Below, piece by piece: positions 12,736 through 19,802 of a stretch of DNA of 24,544 nt. The stretch covers positions 1-24,544 of the forward strand of contig JAEXHR010000227.1 of the NCBI GenBank assembly GCA_023449855.1, read 5' to 3'. Each line of letters opens with the position of its first letter. Position 1 is the first letter of the stretch. The notes beneath the pieces are model-generated. The model was not told the DNA's origin. It saw only the letters and a list, made by a program, of their open reading frames with translations, and searched no databases. The DNA is from Pseudomonadota bacterium (GTDB lineage Bacteria; Pseudomonadota; Alphaproteobacteria; Rhizobiales; Xanthobacteraceae). The position numbers were made by a program, and so were the translations under genes.

Positions 12736-13512
12736 ATGCTTCCCGGCATTCGTTTCCTGTGCGCCGCCGTGGTCCTCGCGGTCTCTCTGGTCATCTTCGG
12801 TATGGGCGCCGCTGCGCTTCTGCGCAGCGCCCACGAGGAATTCGCCAGCCTCCCGAACCGTCGTCCGCTGCCGGCTCCGGTCTTCAGCCAACAGCCGGAA
12901 CAAACGCCCTCGCTCGCGATGCTGCGGCTGGAGCCGCGTGTAACCGAGGCCGCAGAGCCGGTCGTGGCGCCAGTCGCACAGACCAGCGAGCCGATGCCGT
13001 CGATCGAGCGGACCGAAGCGGAGATCGCCGCTACTCCCGCAACGATCACGACAGCAACCGCAACGCCTGTGGTTGAGTCCGAGAAGCCTATTGCTGTCGA
13101 AACAGCTCCCGTAACGCCAGGCGAGCCAGACAAGGTCGTCGCTGCGGTTCCGACCGGGACCTCGGAGTCCGTCCCTGCCACGCCTCAGGGCCCCTCTGTT
13201 CCCGAGACCACGGCAAGCATCTCGTTGCCGACGGCAATGATCATGGAATTGCCGACAGCGACGCTCACCGCGGAGGATGCCAGACTGTCATCGAGCAAGG
13301 TGGCCGTACTCGGTGGCCCGTCGATCGACACCGAACCGGTGCCACTCCCCAATTCGCGCCCCACCGCGGAGCCGCCCAAGGCGAAGCCCGTGAAGAAGGT
13401 CGTGAAGAAGCCTGCCGTCAAAAAACGGCGGCTGGCTGCACGCACCATGCCGGCAGCGGCGCCGGTCGCGCCGCCGCAGACAGATCCGTTCGGATTATCG
13501 CAGCTCCGCTGA
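12736..13512 (+). CDS. Membrane-anchored Pro/Ala-rich protein of unknown function
   Basis: 258 residues from ATG 12736 (MLPGIRFLCAAVVLAVSLVIFGMGAAALL), preceded by AAGGCGGA; the TTG at 12706 is a less likely start. A single N-terminal hydrophobic helix (residues about 6-29) acts as a signal anchor. The rest is a disordered Ala/Pro/Thr/Val-rich stretch (EPRVTEAAEPVVAPVAQ, TPATITTATATPVVES and so on) ending in a Lys-rich block KPVKKVVKKPAVKKRR and PFGLSQLR. This layout resembles envelope-spanning linkers such as TolA-like or peptidoglycan-associated proteins, but no domain is recognised. It is divergent from the L,D-transpeptidase gene, which hints at an envelope role, and ends 12 bases before the convergent sulfurtransferase stop with no terminator between. 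Confidence 0.75.
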   Translation: MLPGIRFLCAAVVLAVSLVIFGMGAAALLRSAHEEFASLPNRRPLPAPVFSQQPEQTPSLAMLRLEPRVTEAAEPVVAPVAQTSEPMPSIERTEAEIAATPATITTATATPVVESEKPIAVETAPVTPGEPDKVVAAVPTGTSESVPATPQGPSVPETTASISLPTAMIMELPTATLTAEDARLSSSKVAVLGGPSIDTEPVPLPNSRPTAEPPKAKPVKKVVKKPAVKKRRLAARTMPAAAPVAPPQTDPFGLSQLR

Positions 13513-13524
13513 TTCCCGGGCGGA

Positions 13525-14379
13525 TCAGGCCGGCCCGGTTGCGACCGGCGGGCCGTTCTGCATGCCCCATTCCGACCACGAGCCGTCATAGAGCGCGGAG
13601 CCGCGGACGCCGAGACGATACAGCGCCAGCGTGAGCACGGCGGCAGAGACGCCGGAGCCACAGGTGGTGACGACAGGCCTGGCGAGATCGAGACCGGATT
13701 TGTCGAACGCTTTCCGCAAATCGTCGAGCGGCTTCATGGTGCCGGTCGCGGCATCGAACAATTCGTTATAGGGCAGATTGCGGCTGCCGGGGATGTGGCC
13801 TGACCGCAGACCCGGCCGCGGCTCGGCGACGCTGCCCTCGAAACGATTGGCGGCGCGCGCATCGATCGTCTGTTCGGCACGGCTGTCGAGATTGGCGACG
13901 AGTTGCGCCTTGCTGCGCACAAAGGACGGATCGAACTTCGCAGTGAACCTCGCCGCCGGCAGCGTCACCTTGCCGGCATCGACCGGACGGCCTTCGGCAC
14001 GCCACTTCTTCAATCCGCCATCGAGGATACTGACATTGGCGTGGCCGAAAGACAGGAACATCCACCACGCGCGCGGCGCGGCAACCCAGCCGCCAGCATC
14101 GTAAAGAACCACCGTGTCATCGGACGAGATGCCGAGCGCGCCGACGTCGCGCGAAAACTGCTCTTCGCTCGGATACATATGCGGCAGATCCACCGCATGG
14201 TCGGACACCGCATCGACATCGAAGAACACGGCGCCGGGAATATGCGCGGCGAGATAATCATCGACCGGCAGCGGCAGCACTCCTGGCATCTTGAAGGATG
14301 CATCGACGACCTTGACCCTGGGATCGCCGAGATGCGCGGCGAGCCATTCGGTGGAAACGAGCGGATCGGTGGAAGCCAT
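13525..14379 (-). CDS. sseA: 3-mercaptopyruvate sulfurtransferase
   Basis: 284 residues, typical length. It transfers sulfur from 3-mercaptopyruvate to thiols or cyanide through a Cys persulfide. Two rhodanese domains are visible: an inactive N-terminal one (residues about 8-135, with VVDASFKMPG, HIPGAVFFDVD and LDGGLKKWRAEGRPV) and the catalytic C-terminal one (about 165-280, DARAANRFEG, HIPGSRNLPYNELF). C240 sits in the loop CGSGVSA, the CGSG[VT] signature of mercaptopyruvate enzymes, in contrast to the CRKGVT of thiosulfate enzymes. No signal peptide, so cytoplasmic. It lies on the same strand as the rhodanese and VWA genes but is separated from them by a repeat-filled 130-base gap, so it may be transcribed separately. 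Confidence 0.94.
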   Translation of the reverse strand: MASTDPLVSTEWLAAHLGDPRVKVVDASFKMPGVLPLPVDDYLAAHIPGAVFFDVDAVSDHAVDLPHMYPSEEQFSRDVGALGISSDDTVVLYDAGGWVAAPRAWWMFLSFGHANVSILDGGLKKWRAEGRPVDAGKVTLPAARFTAKFDPSFVRSKAQLVANLDSRAEQTIDARAANRFEGSVAEPRPGLRSGHIPGSRNLPYNELFDAATGTMKPLDDLRKAFDKSGLDLARPVVTTCGSGVSAAVLTLALYRLGVRGSALYDGSWSEWGMQNGPPVATGPA

Positions 14380-14404
14380 GCTGCAACGCCTTTTTGAACG
14401 TCAT

Positions 14405-14480
14405 GATGGCCGGGCCTGTCCCGGCCATCGATATCTTTCGCTAGAGTAGAGACGTAGATGCCCGGCACAAGGCCGGGCAT
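14405..14480. repeat. Pair of palindromic repeats between the two sulfurtransferase genes
   Basis: GATGGCCGGG-cctgt-CCCGGCCATC (14405-14429) and ATGCCCGGC-acaag-GCCGGGCAT (14458-14480) are two perfect hairpins about 28 bases apart. They resemble the dispersed BIME/REP-like elements of Bradyrhizobium-type genomes ('gcccggcacaaggccgggc'). They may shield the 3' end of the upstream mRNA. Confidence 0.8.
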
Positions 14481-14509
14481 GACGAAAGATGGTCAGGTGC
14501 TCGTGATGA

Positions 14510-14929
14510 TCAGGCGCCCTTGGGCGCCTTCGGCTCGACCTTTTCCACTGCCCCGCCGGCATTGCGCCAGGCGGTAAAGCCGCCGCCGAGATGGGCGACC
14601 GGCTTCAGACCCATATCGGCCGCCGTCTTTGCCGCCAGCGCCGAGCGCCAGCCTGAGGCGCAATGGAAAATGAATTTCTTGTCTTCCTGGAAGATCGGCT
14701 TGCCATAGGGGCTTTCCGGATCGATCCAGAATTCCAGCATGCCGCGGGTGCAGGAGAACGAGCCGGGAATCTTGCCCTCGCGCTCGATCTCACGGGGATC
14801 GCGAATGTCTACGATGACGACGCCGGGGCTTTGCGCGGCCTTGATGACGTCCTCGACGCTCATGGTCTCGATCTGCGCATTGGCTTCGTCGAGCAGCGCC
14901 TTGTAGCCGCGGGTAATCGTTTGGGTCAT
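14510..14929 (-). CDS. Single-domain rhodanese sulfurtransferase
   Basis: 139 residues with one rhodanese domain. VVIVDIRDPREIEREGKIPGS is the conserved first half, and C90 in the active loop CASGWRSA is the persulfide-forming Cys. LGGGFTAWRNAGG is the usual C-terminal block. The role is sulfur relay in the cytoplasm; donor and acceptor are unknown. The N-terminal 20 residues (MTQTITRGYKALLDEANAQI) are a helical extension. Its ATG (14929) overlaps the TGA of the VWA gene as ATGA, so its translation is coupled to that protein. This fixes the start and suggests that the two proteins act together. Confidence 0.93.
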   Translation of the reverse strand: MTQTITRGYKALLDEANAQIETMSVEDVIKAAQSPGVVIVDIRDPREIEREGKIPGSFSCTRGMLEFWIDPESPYGKPIFQEDKKFIFHCASGWRSALAAKTAADMGLKPVAHLGGGFTAWRNAGGAVEKVEPKAPKGA

Positions 14930-16107
14930 GCCTTCCTCACCAGTTCCTTCATCGCGCCTTCGAGGCCTTCGATGGTCAGCGGATACATGCGCTCGGAAAA
15001 CAACCGACGGATGATCGTCGTCGATTCCGAATAATCCCAGTGCCGCTGCGCCACCGGGTTGAGCCAGACCACGTTTGGATAGGTCTGCGTGATGCGTTCG
15101 AGCCAGACCGAGCCGGCCTCTTCATTGACATGTTCGACCGAACCGCCGGGCACCATGATCTCATAGGGCGACATCGAGGCGTCGCCGACGAACACGACCT
15201 TGTAGTCATGCGCGTATTTGTGGAGCACGTCCCAGGTCGGCGTACGATCGGTGAAACGGCGCTTGTTCTGCTTCCACACGCCTTCATAGAGGCAGTTGTG
15301 GAAGTAGAAATACTCCATGTGCTTGAACTCGCTCTTGGCGGCCGAGAACAGTTCCTCGACCTGTTCGATATGCGAGTCCATGGATCCGCCGATATCGAAG
15401 AACACCAGCACCTTCACCGCATTGCGCCGCTCGGGGCGCATATGAACGTCGAGATAGCCGTGATTGGCGGTCTCGCGGATGGTGGTGTCGAGATCGAGTT
15501 CGTCCGGCGCGCCGGTACGCGCGAATTTGCGCAGGCGTCGCAGCGCCACCTTGATGTTGCGGATGCCGAGCTCGACATTGCCGTCGAGATCCTTGAACTC
15601 GCGCTTGTCCCACACCTTCACGGCGCGCTGGTGACGGCTCTTCTCCTGGCCGATGCGAACGCCTTCCGGATTATAGCCCTGGGCGCCGAAAGGCGACGTG
15701 CCGGCCGTGCCGATCCACTTGTTGCCGCCCTGATGGCGCTCCTTCTGTTCCTCCAGGCGCTTCTTGAGAGTCTCCATGAGCTTGTCCCAGCCCATGGACT
15801 CGATCTGCTTCTTCTCTTCGTCCGTCAGATATTTCTCGGCCAGCTTGCGCAGCCACTCCTCCGGAATTTCAGCCTTTTCCATGGCATCGAGAAGATTCTC
15901 GAGCCCCTTGAAGGTCGAGCCGAACACCCGGTCGAATTTGTCGAGGTTGCGCTCGTCCTTCACCAGCGCGGCGCGGGAAAGATAATAGAAATGCTCCACC
16001 GACTGATCGGCCAGATTGGCGTCGAGCGCTTCCATCAGCGTGAGATATTCACGCAGCGTGACCGGAACCTGCGCATCGCGCAGCGAGGTGAAAAATTGCA
16101 GGAACAT
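14926..16107 (-). CDS. CoxE-like von Willebrand factor A domain protein
   Basis: 393 residues. N-terminal helical part (residues about 1-130, with FFTSLRDAQVPVTLREYLTL and a charged KKRLEEQKERHQ stretch), a basic linker, then a VWA fold from about 228. MIDAS-like metal site: D238-I-G-G-S-M (DxGxS instead of the usual DxSxS) and a second GDASMS at 309-314. The N-terminal and linker sequences match the COG3825/CoxE-like type that normally pairs with a MoxR AAA+ ATPase. Such pairs mature or remodel metalloenzymes (for example CoxD/CoxE for CO dehydrogenase). Start at M16107 gives the family N-terminus MFLQFFTSLRDAQVPV; no strong ribosome site is visible. No signal peptide or membrane helix. Overlaps the rhodanese gene (ATGA). 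Confidence 0.9.
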   Translation of the reverse strand: MFLQFFTSLRDAQVPVTLREYLTLMEALDANLADQSVEHFYYLSRAALVKDERNLDKFDRVFGSTFKGLENLLDAMEKAEIPEEWLRKLAEKYLTDEEKKQIESMGWDKLMETLKKRLEEQKERHQGGNKWIGTAGTSPFGAQGYNPEGVRIGQEKSRHQRAVKVWDKREFKDLDGNVELGIRNIKVALRRLRKFARTGAPDELDLDTTIRETANHGYLDVHMRPERRNAVKVLVFFDIGGSMDSHIEQVEELFSAAKSEFKHMEYFYFHNCLYEGVWKQNKRRFTDRTPTWDVLHKYAHDYKVVFVGDASMSPYEIMVPGGSVEHVNEEAGSVWLERITQTYPNVVWLNPVAQRHWDYSESTTIIRRLFSERMYPLTIEGLEGAMKELVRKA

Positions 16108-16364
16108 GATTGACAGATTGCCCGAGCCCCCGCGTCCGTCAAGGGTGCGCTGGTAGATAGTTGCGCGGAAGGTCACATCCCCTTCCCTGTGGCGCCGCCG
16201 AATTCACGAGATGGCTCAAGGCCCAAGCCGAATTCCGCTGAGCGGCATGGTGAAATAGCCGTCATTGCGGTTGCAGGTATTTGTTTCAACTCTTCCGGCG
16301 ACAGTAACCACATGAGAGAGTGTCACGCCTAGACTGCGGTTTCTTAGCTATCGTGAAAGCAACG

Positions 16365-16384
16365 CGGACCATGCTGAGGGTCCG
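16365..16384 (+). other. Hairpin in the leader of the diguanylate cyclase gene
   Basis: CGGACC (16365-16370) and GGTCCG (16379-16384) are complementary with an 8-base loop, 23 bases ahead of the start at 16408. The divergent interval 16108-16407 holds no gene and no clear promoter pair that I can see. A regulatory role for the hairpin is a guess. Confidence 0.25.
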
Positions 16385-16407
16385 ACTTTGTAGCGAATGC
16401 AGCAAGC

Positions 16408-18327
16408 ATGGCCCTGGCGACGACATCGACGGCGCGTTCTCTAAGCAGGCTCTCGACACCCGGCGTGATCGTCGCGGTGTTCGTGCTGGCGATGAGCGCT
16501 TGCGTTCTCGGCCTCATCCTGTGGAAGACGATGGATGCGCGGCGCAGCGCGCTGCAGCAGAGCGAGATCGACATCCGCAATCTCGCGCATTCGATCCAGG
16601 AACAGACATCGCATACGTTTCAGGCCGCAGACGTCGCCATGACCGGCATGGTCGACCTGCTGAAATATCAAAATCCGCGTCCTGACAGGTTCAACCAGTT
16701 CCTCGCCAACACCATCAAATCGCTGCCGCAGATCCGCGAATTCGGCGTCCTCGATGCGACCGGCGAATGGCGCTATTCGTCGCTGCCGAAAACGCCGCTG
16801 CACAATAACTACGATCGCAGCTATTTCACTTTCCATCGCGAGAATGACGACTCCGGCCTGCGTATCAACGATCCACTGCTGTCGCGCCTGACAGGTCAGA
16901 CGACCATCCTGCTGACGCGGCGCCTGAACGATCAGGACGGCCATTTCAGCGGGGTGGTGATCGCGGCCATCGCCACTGACTATTTCAACGAGGTCTTCAA
17001 GAGTTTCGACCTCGGCGAGCAGGCCGGCATCAGCCTGCTGCGCAATGACGGCATCGTGCTGGTGCACTGGCCATCGCTCGATGTCGGAAAGGACCTGTCG
17101 AATACGCAGCTATTCCAGAACAAGCTGAAGGAAGCCCGCAGCGGCTATTATCGGATCACGTCGCCGTTCGATGGCGTCGCCAAATATATCGGCTACGAGC
17201 AAAGCACAGCCTACCCCGTCATCGTCACCGTCGCCGTTCCGGAGAAACTGGTGCTGGCAGAGTGGCGCGACCATCTGCGGTCCGACATCGCCGTGGCTGC
17301 CGTACTCCTGTGCACCGTGATCCTGCTCGCCACCCTGCTATCGACCCAGTTCCGCTTTCGGCTCAACATGGAGAAGGCGCTGCGCGAACGCGAGTCGCGC
17401 TATCGCCTGCTTGCCGACAACATCGCCGACGTGGTGATCCTGCTCGACCGTGCAGGCAACTTTCTCTACGTGTCGCAGTCGGTCGAATTCGTGCTCGGCC
17501 TCGATCCGGCGGCGCTGCTTGGCCGATCCTGCTTCGAGCTCGTGCATCCCGATGACATTCCCGCCGTCCGCGCGGCCAATGCCAAACTGACCGGCTCGTC
17601 CGCCATGCAGAGCATCGTCTTCCGCACCTATCGCGACGACAGATCGACGGCATGGGTCGAGATCAATTTCAAACATGCCGAGCGCGCCGAGGATGCCGAC
17701 GAGCGGATCGAGATTGTCGGCGTGCTGCGCGATGTGACCCAGCGCAAGATCATGCAGGACGAGCTGACCGCGCTGAATACGCGGCTCGCCGAACTTGCGA
17801 CCACCGACGGCCTCACCGGACTCGCCAATCGCCGCACCCTCGACGGTTTCCTGAGCCGCGCTTTCGTGCAGGACGACGAGCTCTCGGTGCTGCTGATCGA
17901 TATCGACCACTTCAAGGGCTACAATGACAGCATGGGCCATCAGGCTGGCGACGGCTGTCTCAAGCGCGTCGCCACGGTGCTGGCCGACGCCACCATCGGC
18001 ACGCCCGCCCTCGCTGCGCGCTATGGCGGCGAGGAATTTGCCATCATCCTGCCCGGCATTGAGGAAGCGGATGCCGTGACTGTCGCCGAATCCGTCAGGC
18101 TGCGGGTGCGCGCGCTGGAAATCGCCCACAGCGGCACGGCGCGCGACTATCTCTCCGTCAGCGTCGGCGTCGCGAGCCGGCACACACAGACGACGAGCGA
18201 GGCCGGGCTGCTGGGTGAGGCCGATCTCGCGCTCTACGAAGCCAAGCGGCGCGGCCGCAACTGTGTCATCGCCTATACCGCGCTGGCGCAGGACGATTTC
18301 CGCGCCAGATTTCAGCAGCAGGGCTGA
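16408..18327 (+). CDS. Membrane-bound diguanylate cyclase, Cache-PAS-GGDEF
   Basis: 639 residues. Makes c-di-GMP from two GTP at the inner membrane. Domains: transmembrane helix 1 (about 18-40); periplasmic sensor of the Cache type (about 45-285, with YDRSYFTFHRENDDSGLRI and LLTRRLNDQDGHFSGVV); helix 2 (about 292-312); PAS domain (about 330-445, LLADNIADVVILLDRAGNFLYVS, HPDDIPAV); and GGDEF domain (about 463-630). The active motif is intact, RYGGEEF with GGEEF at 540-544, and the metal-binding D498 in DIDHFKGYND. The inhibitory RxxD site that should end six residues before GGEEF reads G531-x-x-A534, so feedback inhibition by c-di-GMP is probably lost. No EAL domain. The ribosome site is weak. 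It is divergent from the VWA gene and upstream of the YeaQ-like gene. Confidence 0.95.
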   Translation: MALATTSTARSLSRLSTPGVIVAVFVLAMSACVLGLILWKTMDARRSALQQSEIDIRNLAHSIQEQTSHTFQAADVAMTGMVDLLKYQNPRPDRFNQFLANTIKSLPQIREFGVLDATGEWRYSSLPKTPLHNNYDRSYFTFHRENDDSGLRINDPLLSRLTGQTTILLTRRLNDQDGHFSGVVIAAIATDYFNEVFKSFDLGEQAGISLLRNDGIVLVHWPSLDVGKDLSNTQLFQNKLKEARSGYYRITSPFDGVAKYIGYEQSTAYPVIVTVAVPEKLVLAEWRDHLRSDIAVAAVLLCTVILLATLLSTQFRFRLNMEKALRERESRYRLLADNIADVVILLDRAGNFLYVSQSVEFVLGLDPAALLGRSCFELVHPDDIPAVRAANAKLTGSSAMQSIVFRTYRDDRSTAWVEINFKHAERAEDADERIEIVGVLRDVTQRKIMQDELTALNTRLAELATTDGLTGLANRRTLDGFLSRAFVQDDELSVLLIDIDHFKGYNDSMGHQAGDGCLKRVATVLADATIGTPALAARYGGEEFAIILPGIEEADAVTVAESVRLRVRALEIAHSGTARDYLSVSVGVASRHTQTTSEAGLLGEADLALYEAKRRGRNCVIAYTALAQDDFRARFQQQG

Positions 18328-18460
18328 GCGCCACCGACGTTCCGCGTCGTGGCATTTACGCGCCTGAGCCAACCGGACGCCCCGGCTGGACCTGCCCGAT
18401 AATTCAATTAAACTTCCATGCGATGCACGGCATCCGCCGATGCGCCCCAAGGATGAATGG

Positions 18461-18703
18461 ATGAGTATTCTCGCAGCACTGCTGATCGGTGCCATTGCCG
18501 GCTGGCTCGCCGGCCTGATCGTGCGCGGCGCGGGCTTCGGCCTGATCGGCAATATCGTGGTCGGCATCATCGGCGCGCTGGTCGCCGGCTGGCTGCTGCC
18601 GAAGCTGAATGTCACGCTGGCCAGCGGCACACTGGGCTCGATCCTCGATGCCACCGTGGGCGCGGTCATCGTGCTGGTGGTGCTCTCGCTGATCCGGCGC
18701 TAG
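18461..18703 (+). CDS. GlsB/YeaQ/YmgE family membrane protein
   Basis: 80 residues, MSILAALLIGAIAGWLAGLIVRG, starting at ATG 18461 with AAGGA 8 bases upstream (ATG 18440 would extend it by seven residues through this site). Three short hydrophobic segments (residues about 3-20, 26-48 and 60-78) with Gly-rich spacing, the signature of this 'transglycosylase-associated' stress membrane family. No enzymatic activity is established for it; in several bacteria it is induced by general stress. It sits 133 bases after the diguanylate cyclase stop and 71 bases before the MoxR gene, all on the + strand. Confidence 0.9.
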   Translation: MSILAALLIGAIAGWLAGLIVRGAGFGLIGNIVVGIIGALVAGWLLPKLNVTLASGTLGSILDATVGAVIVLVVLSLIRR

Positions 18704-18774
18704 CCGCTCCCACCTCGCTATCTCTTCATTGCTTCGCGTCGCCGCGCGACAAGAACAACAAGGCAAGTCTGCTC

Positions 18775-19617
18775 ATGAAATTTACCGGTACCAAGGACTA
18801 CGTCGCCACCGATGACCTGAAGGTCGCCGTCAATGCCGCTATCGTGCTGGAGCGCCCGCTGCTGGTGAAGGGCGAGCCCGGCACCGGCAAGACCGTGCTG
18901 GCCGAGGAAATCGCCAAGGCGCTCGGCTCGCCGCTGCTGACCTGGCACATCAAGTCCACCACCAAGGCGCAGCAGGGCCTGTACGAATACGACGCCGTCT
19001 CGCGCCTGCGCGACAGCCAGCTCGGCGATCCCCGCGTCTCGGACATCGCCAACTACATCAAGCGTGGCAAGCTGTGGGAGGCCTTCACTCACGCCGAGCG
19101 CCCGGTGCTGCTGATCGACGAGATCGACAAGGCGGATATCGAATTCCCGAACGACCTCCTGCTCGAACTCGACCGCATGGAATTCCATGTCTATGAAACC
19201 GGCGAGACCATCAAGGCCGCGAAGCGCCCGGTGGTCATCATCACCTCGAACAACGAGAAGGAACTGCCGGACGCTTTCCTGCGCCGCTGCTTCTTCCACT
19301 ACATCAAGTTCCCCGACAGCGAGACGATGGCGCAGATCGTCGAGGTGCACTTCCCCGGCATCAAGCAGCGCCTGGTCGCCGAAGCGATGCGCATCTTCTT
19401 CGAGGTGCGCGACGTACCGGGCCTGAAGAAGAAGCCATCCACATCGGAGCTGCTCGACTGGCTGAAGCTGCTGGTCAACGAGGACATGTCGCCGGAGCAG
19501 CTGCGCGAACGCGACCCGCGAAAACTGATCCCGCCGCTGCATGGCGCGCTGCTGAAGATCGAGCAGGACGTGCACCTGTTCGAGCGGCTGGCGTTCCTGA
19601 ACCGCCGCGAAGTCTGA
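18775..19617 (+). CDS. MoxR-family AAA+ ATPase
   Basis: 280 residues from ATG 18775 (MKFTGTKDYVATDDLKVAVNAAIVLERPLLVKGEPGTGKT); the longer in-frame reading from 18457 runs through the previous gene. Walker A GEPGTGKT (33-40), Walker B LLIDEID (112-118), sensor 1 ITSNN (156-160), arginine-finger region FLRRCFFHYIKFP. C-terminal helical lid ends near the stop. Cytoplasmic. MoxR ATPases work with VWA-domain proteins as chaperones that insert metals or assemble enzymes. The VWA partner of this subtype is encoded at 14926-16107, divergently and 2.7 kb away, separated by the diguanylate cyclase and YeaQ genes. A strong terminator follows. Confidence 0.94.
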   Translation: MKFTGTKDYVATDDLKVAVNAAIVLERPLLVKGEPGTGKTVLAEEIAKALGSPLLTWHIKSTTKAQQGLYEYDAVSRLRDSQLGDPRVSDIANYIKRGKLWEAFTHAERPVLLIDEIDKADIEFPNDLLLELDRMEFHVYETGETIKAAKRPVVIITSNNEKELPDAFLRRCFFHYIKFPDSETMAQIVEVHFPGIKQRLVAEAMRIFFEVRDVPGLKKKPSTSELLDWLKLLVNEDMSPEQLRERDPRKLIPPLHGALLKIEQDVHLFERLAFLNRREV

Positions 19618-19623
19618 CTCCCG

Positions 19624-19629
19624 GTATAC
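19624..19629. promoter_or_regulatory. GTATAC site 1, just after the MoxR stop codon
   Basis: CCGGTATACAAC contains GTATAC six bases after the MoxR stop. It is the most distant of three such sites ahead of the vanA-like operon (sites 2 and 3 follow 75 and 138 bases later). It lies before the MoxR terminator, so a role in the operon would need looping. Possibly coincidental. Confidence 0.25.
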
Positions 19630-19640
19630 AACCAATGACG

Positions 19641-19666
19641 AAAACCGCCCTCCTGGGCGGTTTTTT
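19641..19666 (+). terminator. Rho-independent terminator of the MoxR gene
   Basis: AAAACCGCCC (19641-19650) and GGGCGGTTTT (19655-19664) form a perfect 10-bp stem with loop TCCT and a run of six T. It insulates the MoxR transcript from the operon starting at 19803. Confidence 0.95.
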
Positions 19667-19695
19667 ATTACCGTATCGAGCAAATAAGCGATATT

Positions 19696-19709
19696 TCGGT
19701 ATACATTAT
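19696..19709 (+). promoter_or_regulatory. GTATAC site 2 within the likely vanA-like promoter
   Basis: TCGGTATACATTAT combines a GTATAC core with a -10-like TATACA or CATTAT, about 100 bases ahead of the oxygenase start. No good -35 is visible upstream. A repressor bound here would block the promoter, which is how many GntR/FCD regulators act. Confidence 0.45.
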
Positions 19710-19758
19710 CGCTTCACATCGGACCTAAAGTGGCGATATCCTCCGGGCAAACCGCCAT

Positions 19759-19770
19759 CCTGTATACAGG
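19759..19770. promoter_or_regulatory. GTATAC site 3, perfect 12-bp palindrome CCTGTATACAGG
   Basis: CCTGTATACAGG is fully symmetric and is the best operator candidate for the GntR regulator encoded in this operon; FCD-type GntR proteins commonly bind short palindromes with such a centre. It lies 32 bases ahead of the oxygenase start. A small hairpin ACGCTG-aa-CAGCGT (19775-19788) follows directly, before the ribosome site AGGAGG (19791-19796). Confidence 0.55.
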
Positions 19771-19802
19771 CGGAACGCTGAACAGCGTGAAGGAGGAATA
19801 CG

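Noticed and set aside
15040..16113. A 357-codon open frame on the plus strand opposite the VWA gene
   Set aside because: Antisense shadow; the minus-strand frame carries the VWA motifs and is coupled by ATGA to the next gene.
17338..18669. A 443-codon open frame on the minus strand opposite the diguanylate cyclase gene
   Set aside because: It is a shadow of the GGDEF gene: it has no recognisable domain and is composed of Arg/Ala/Gly-rich low-complexity sequence typical of antisense frames in GC-rich DNA.
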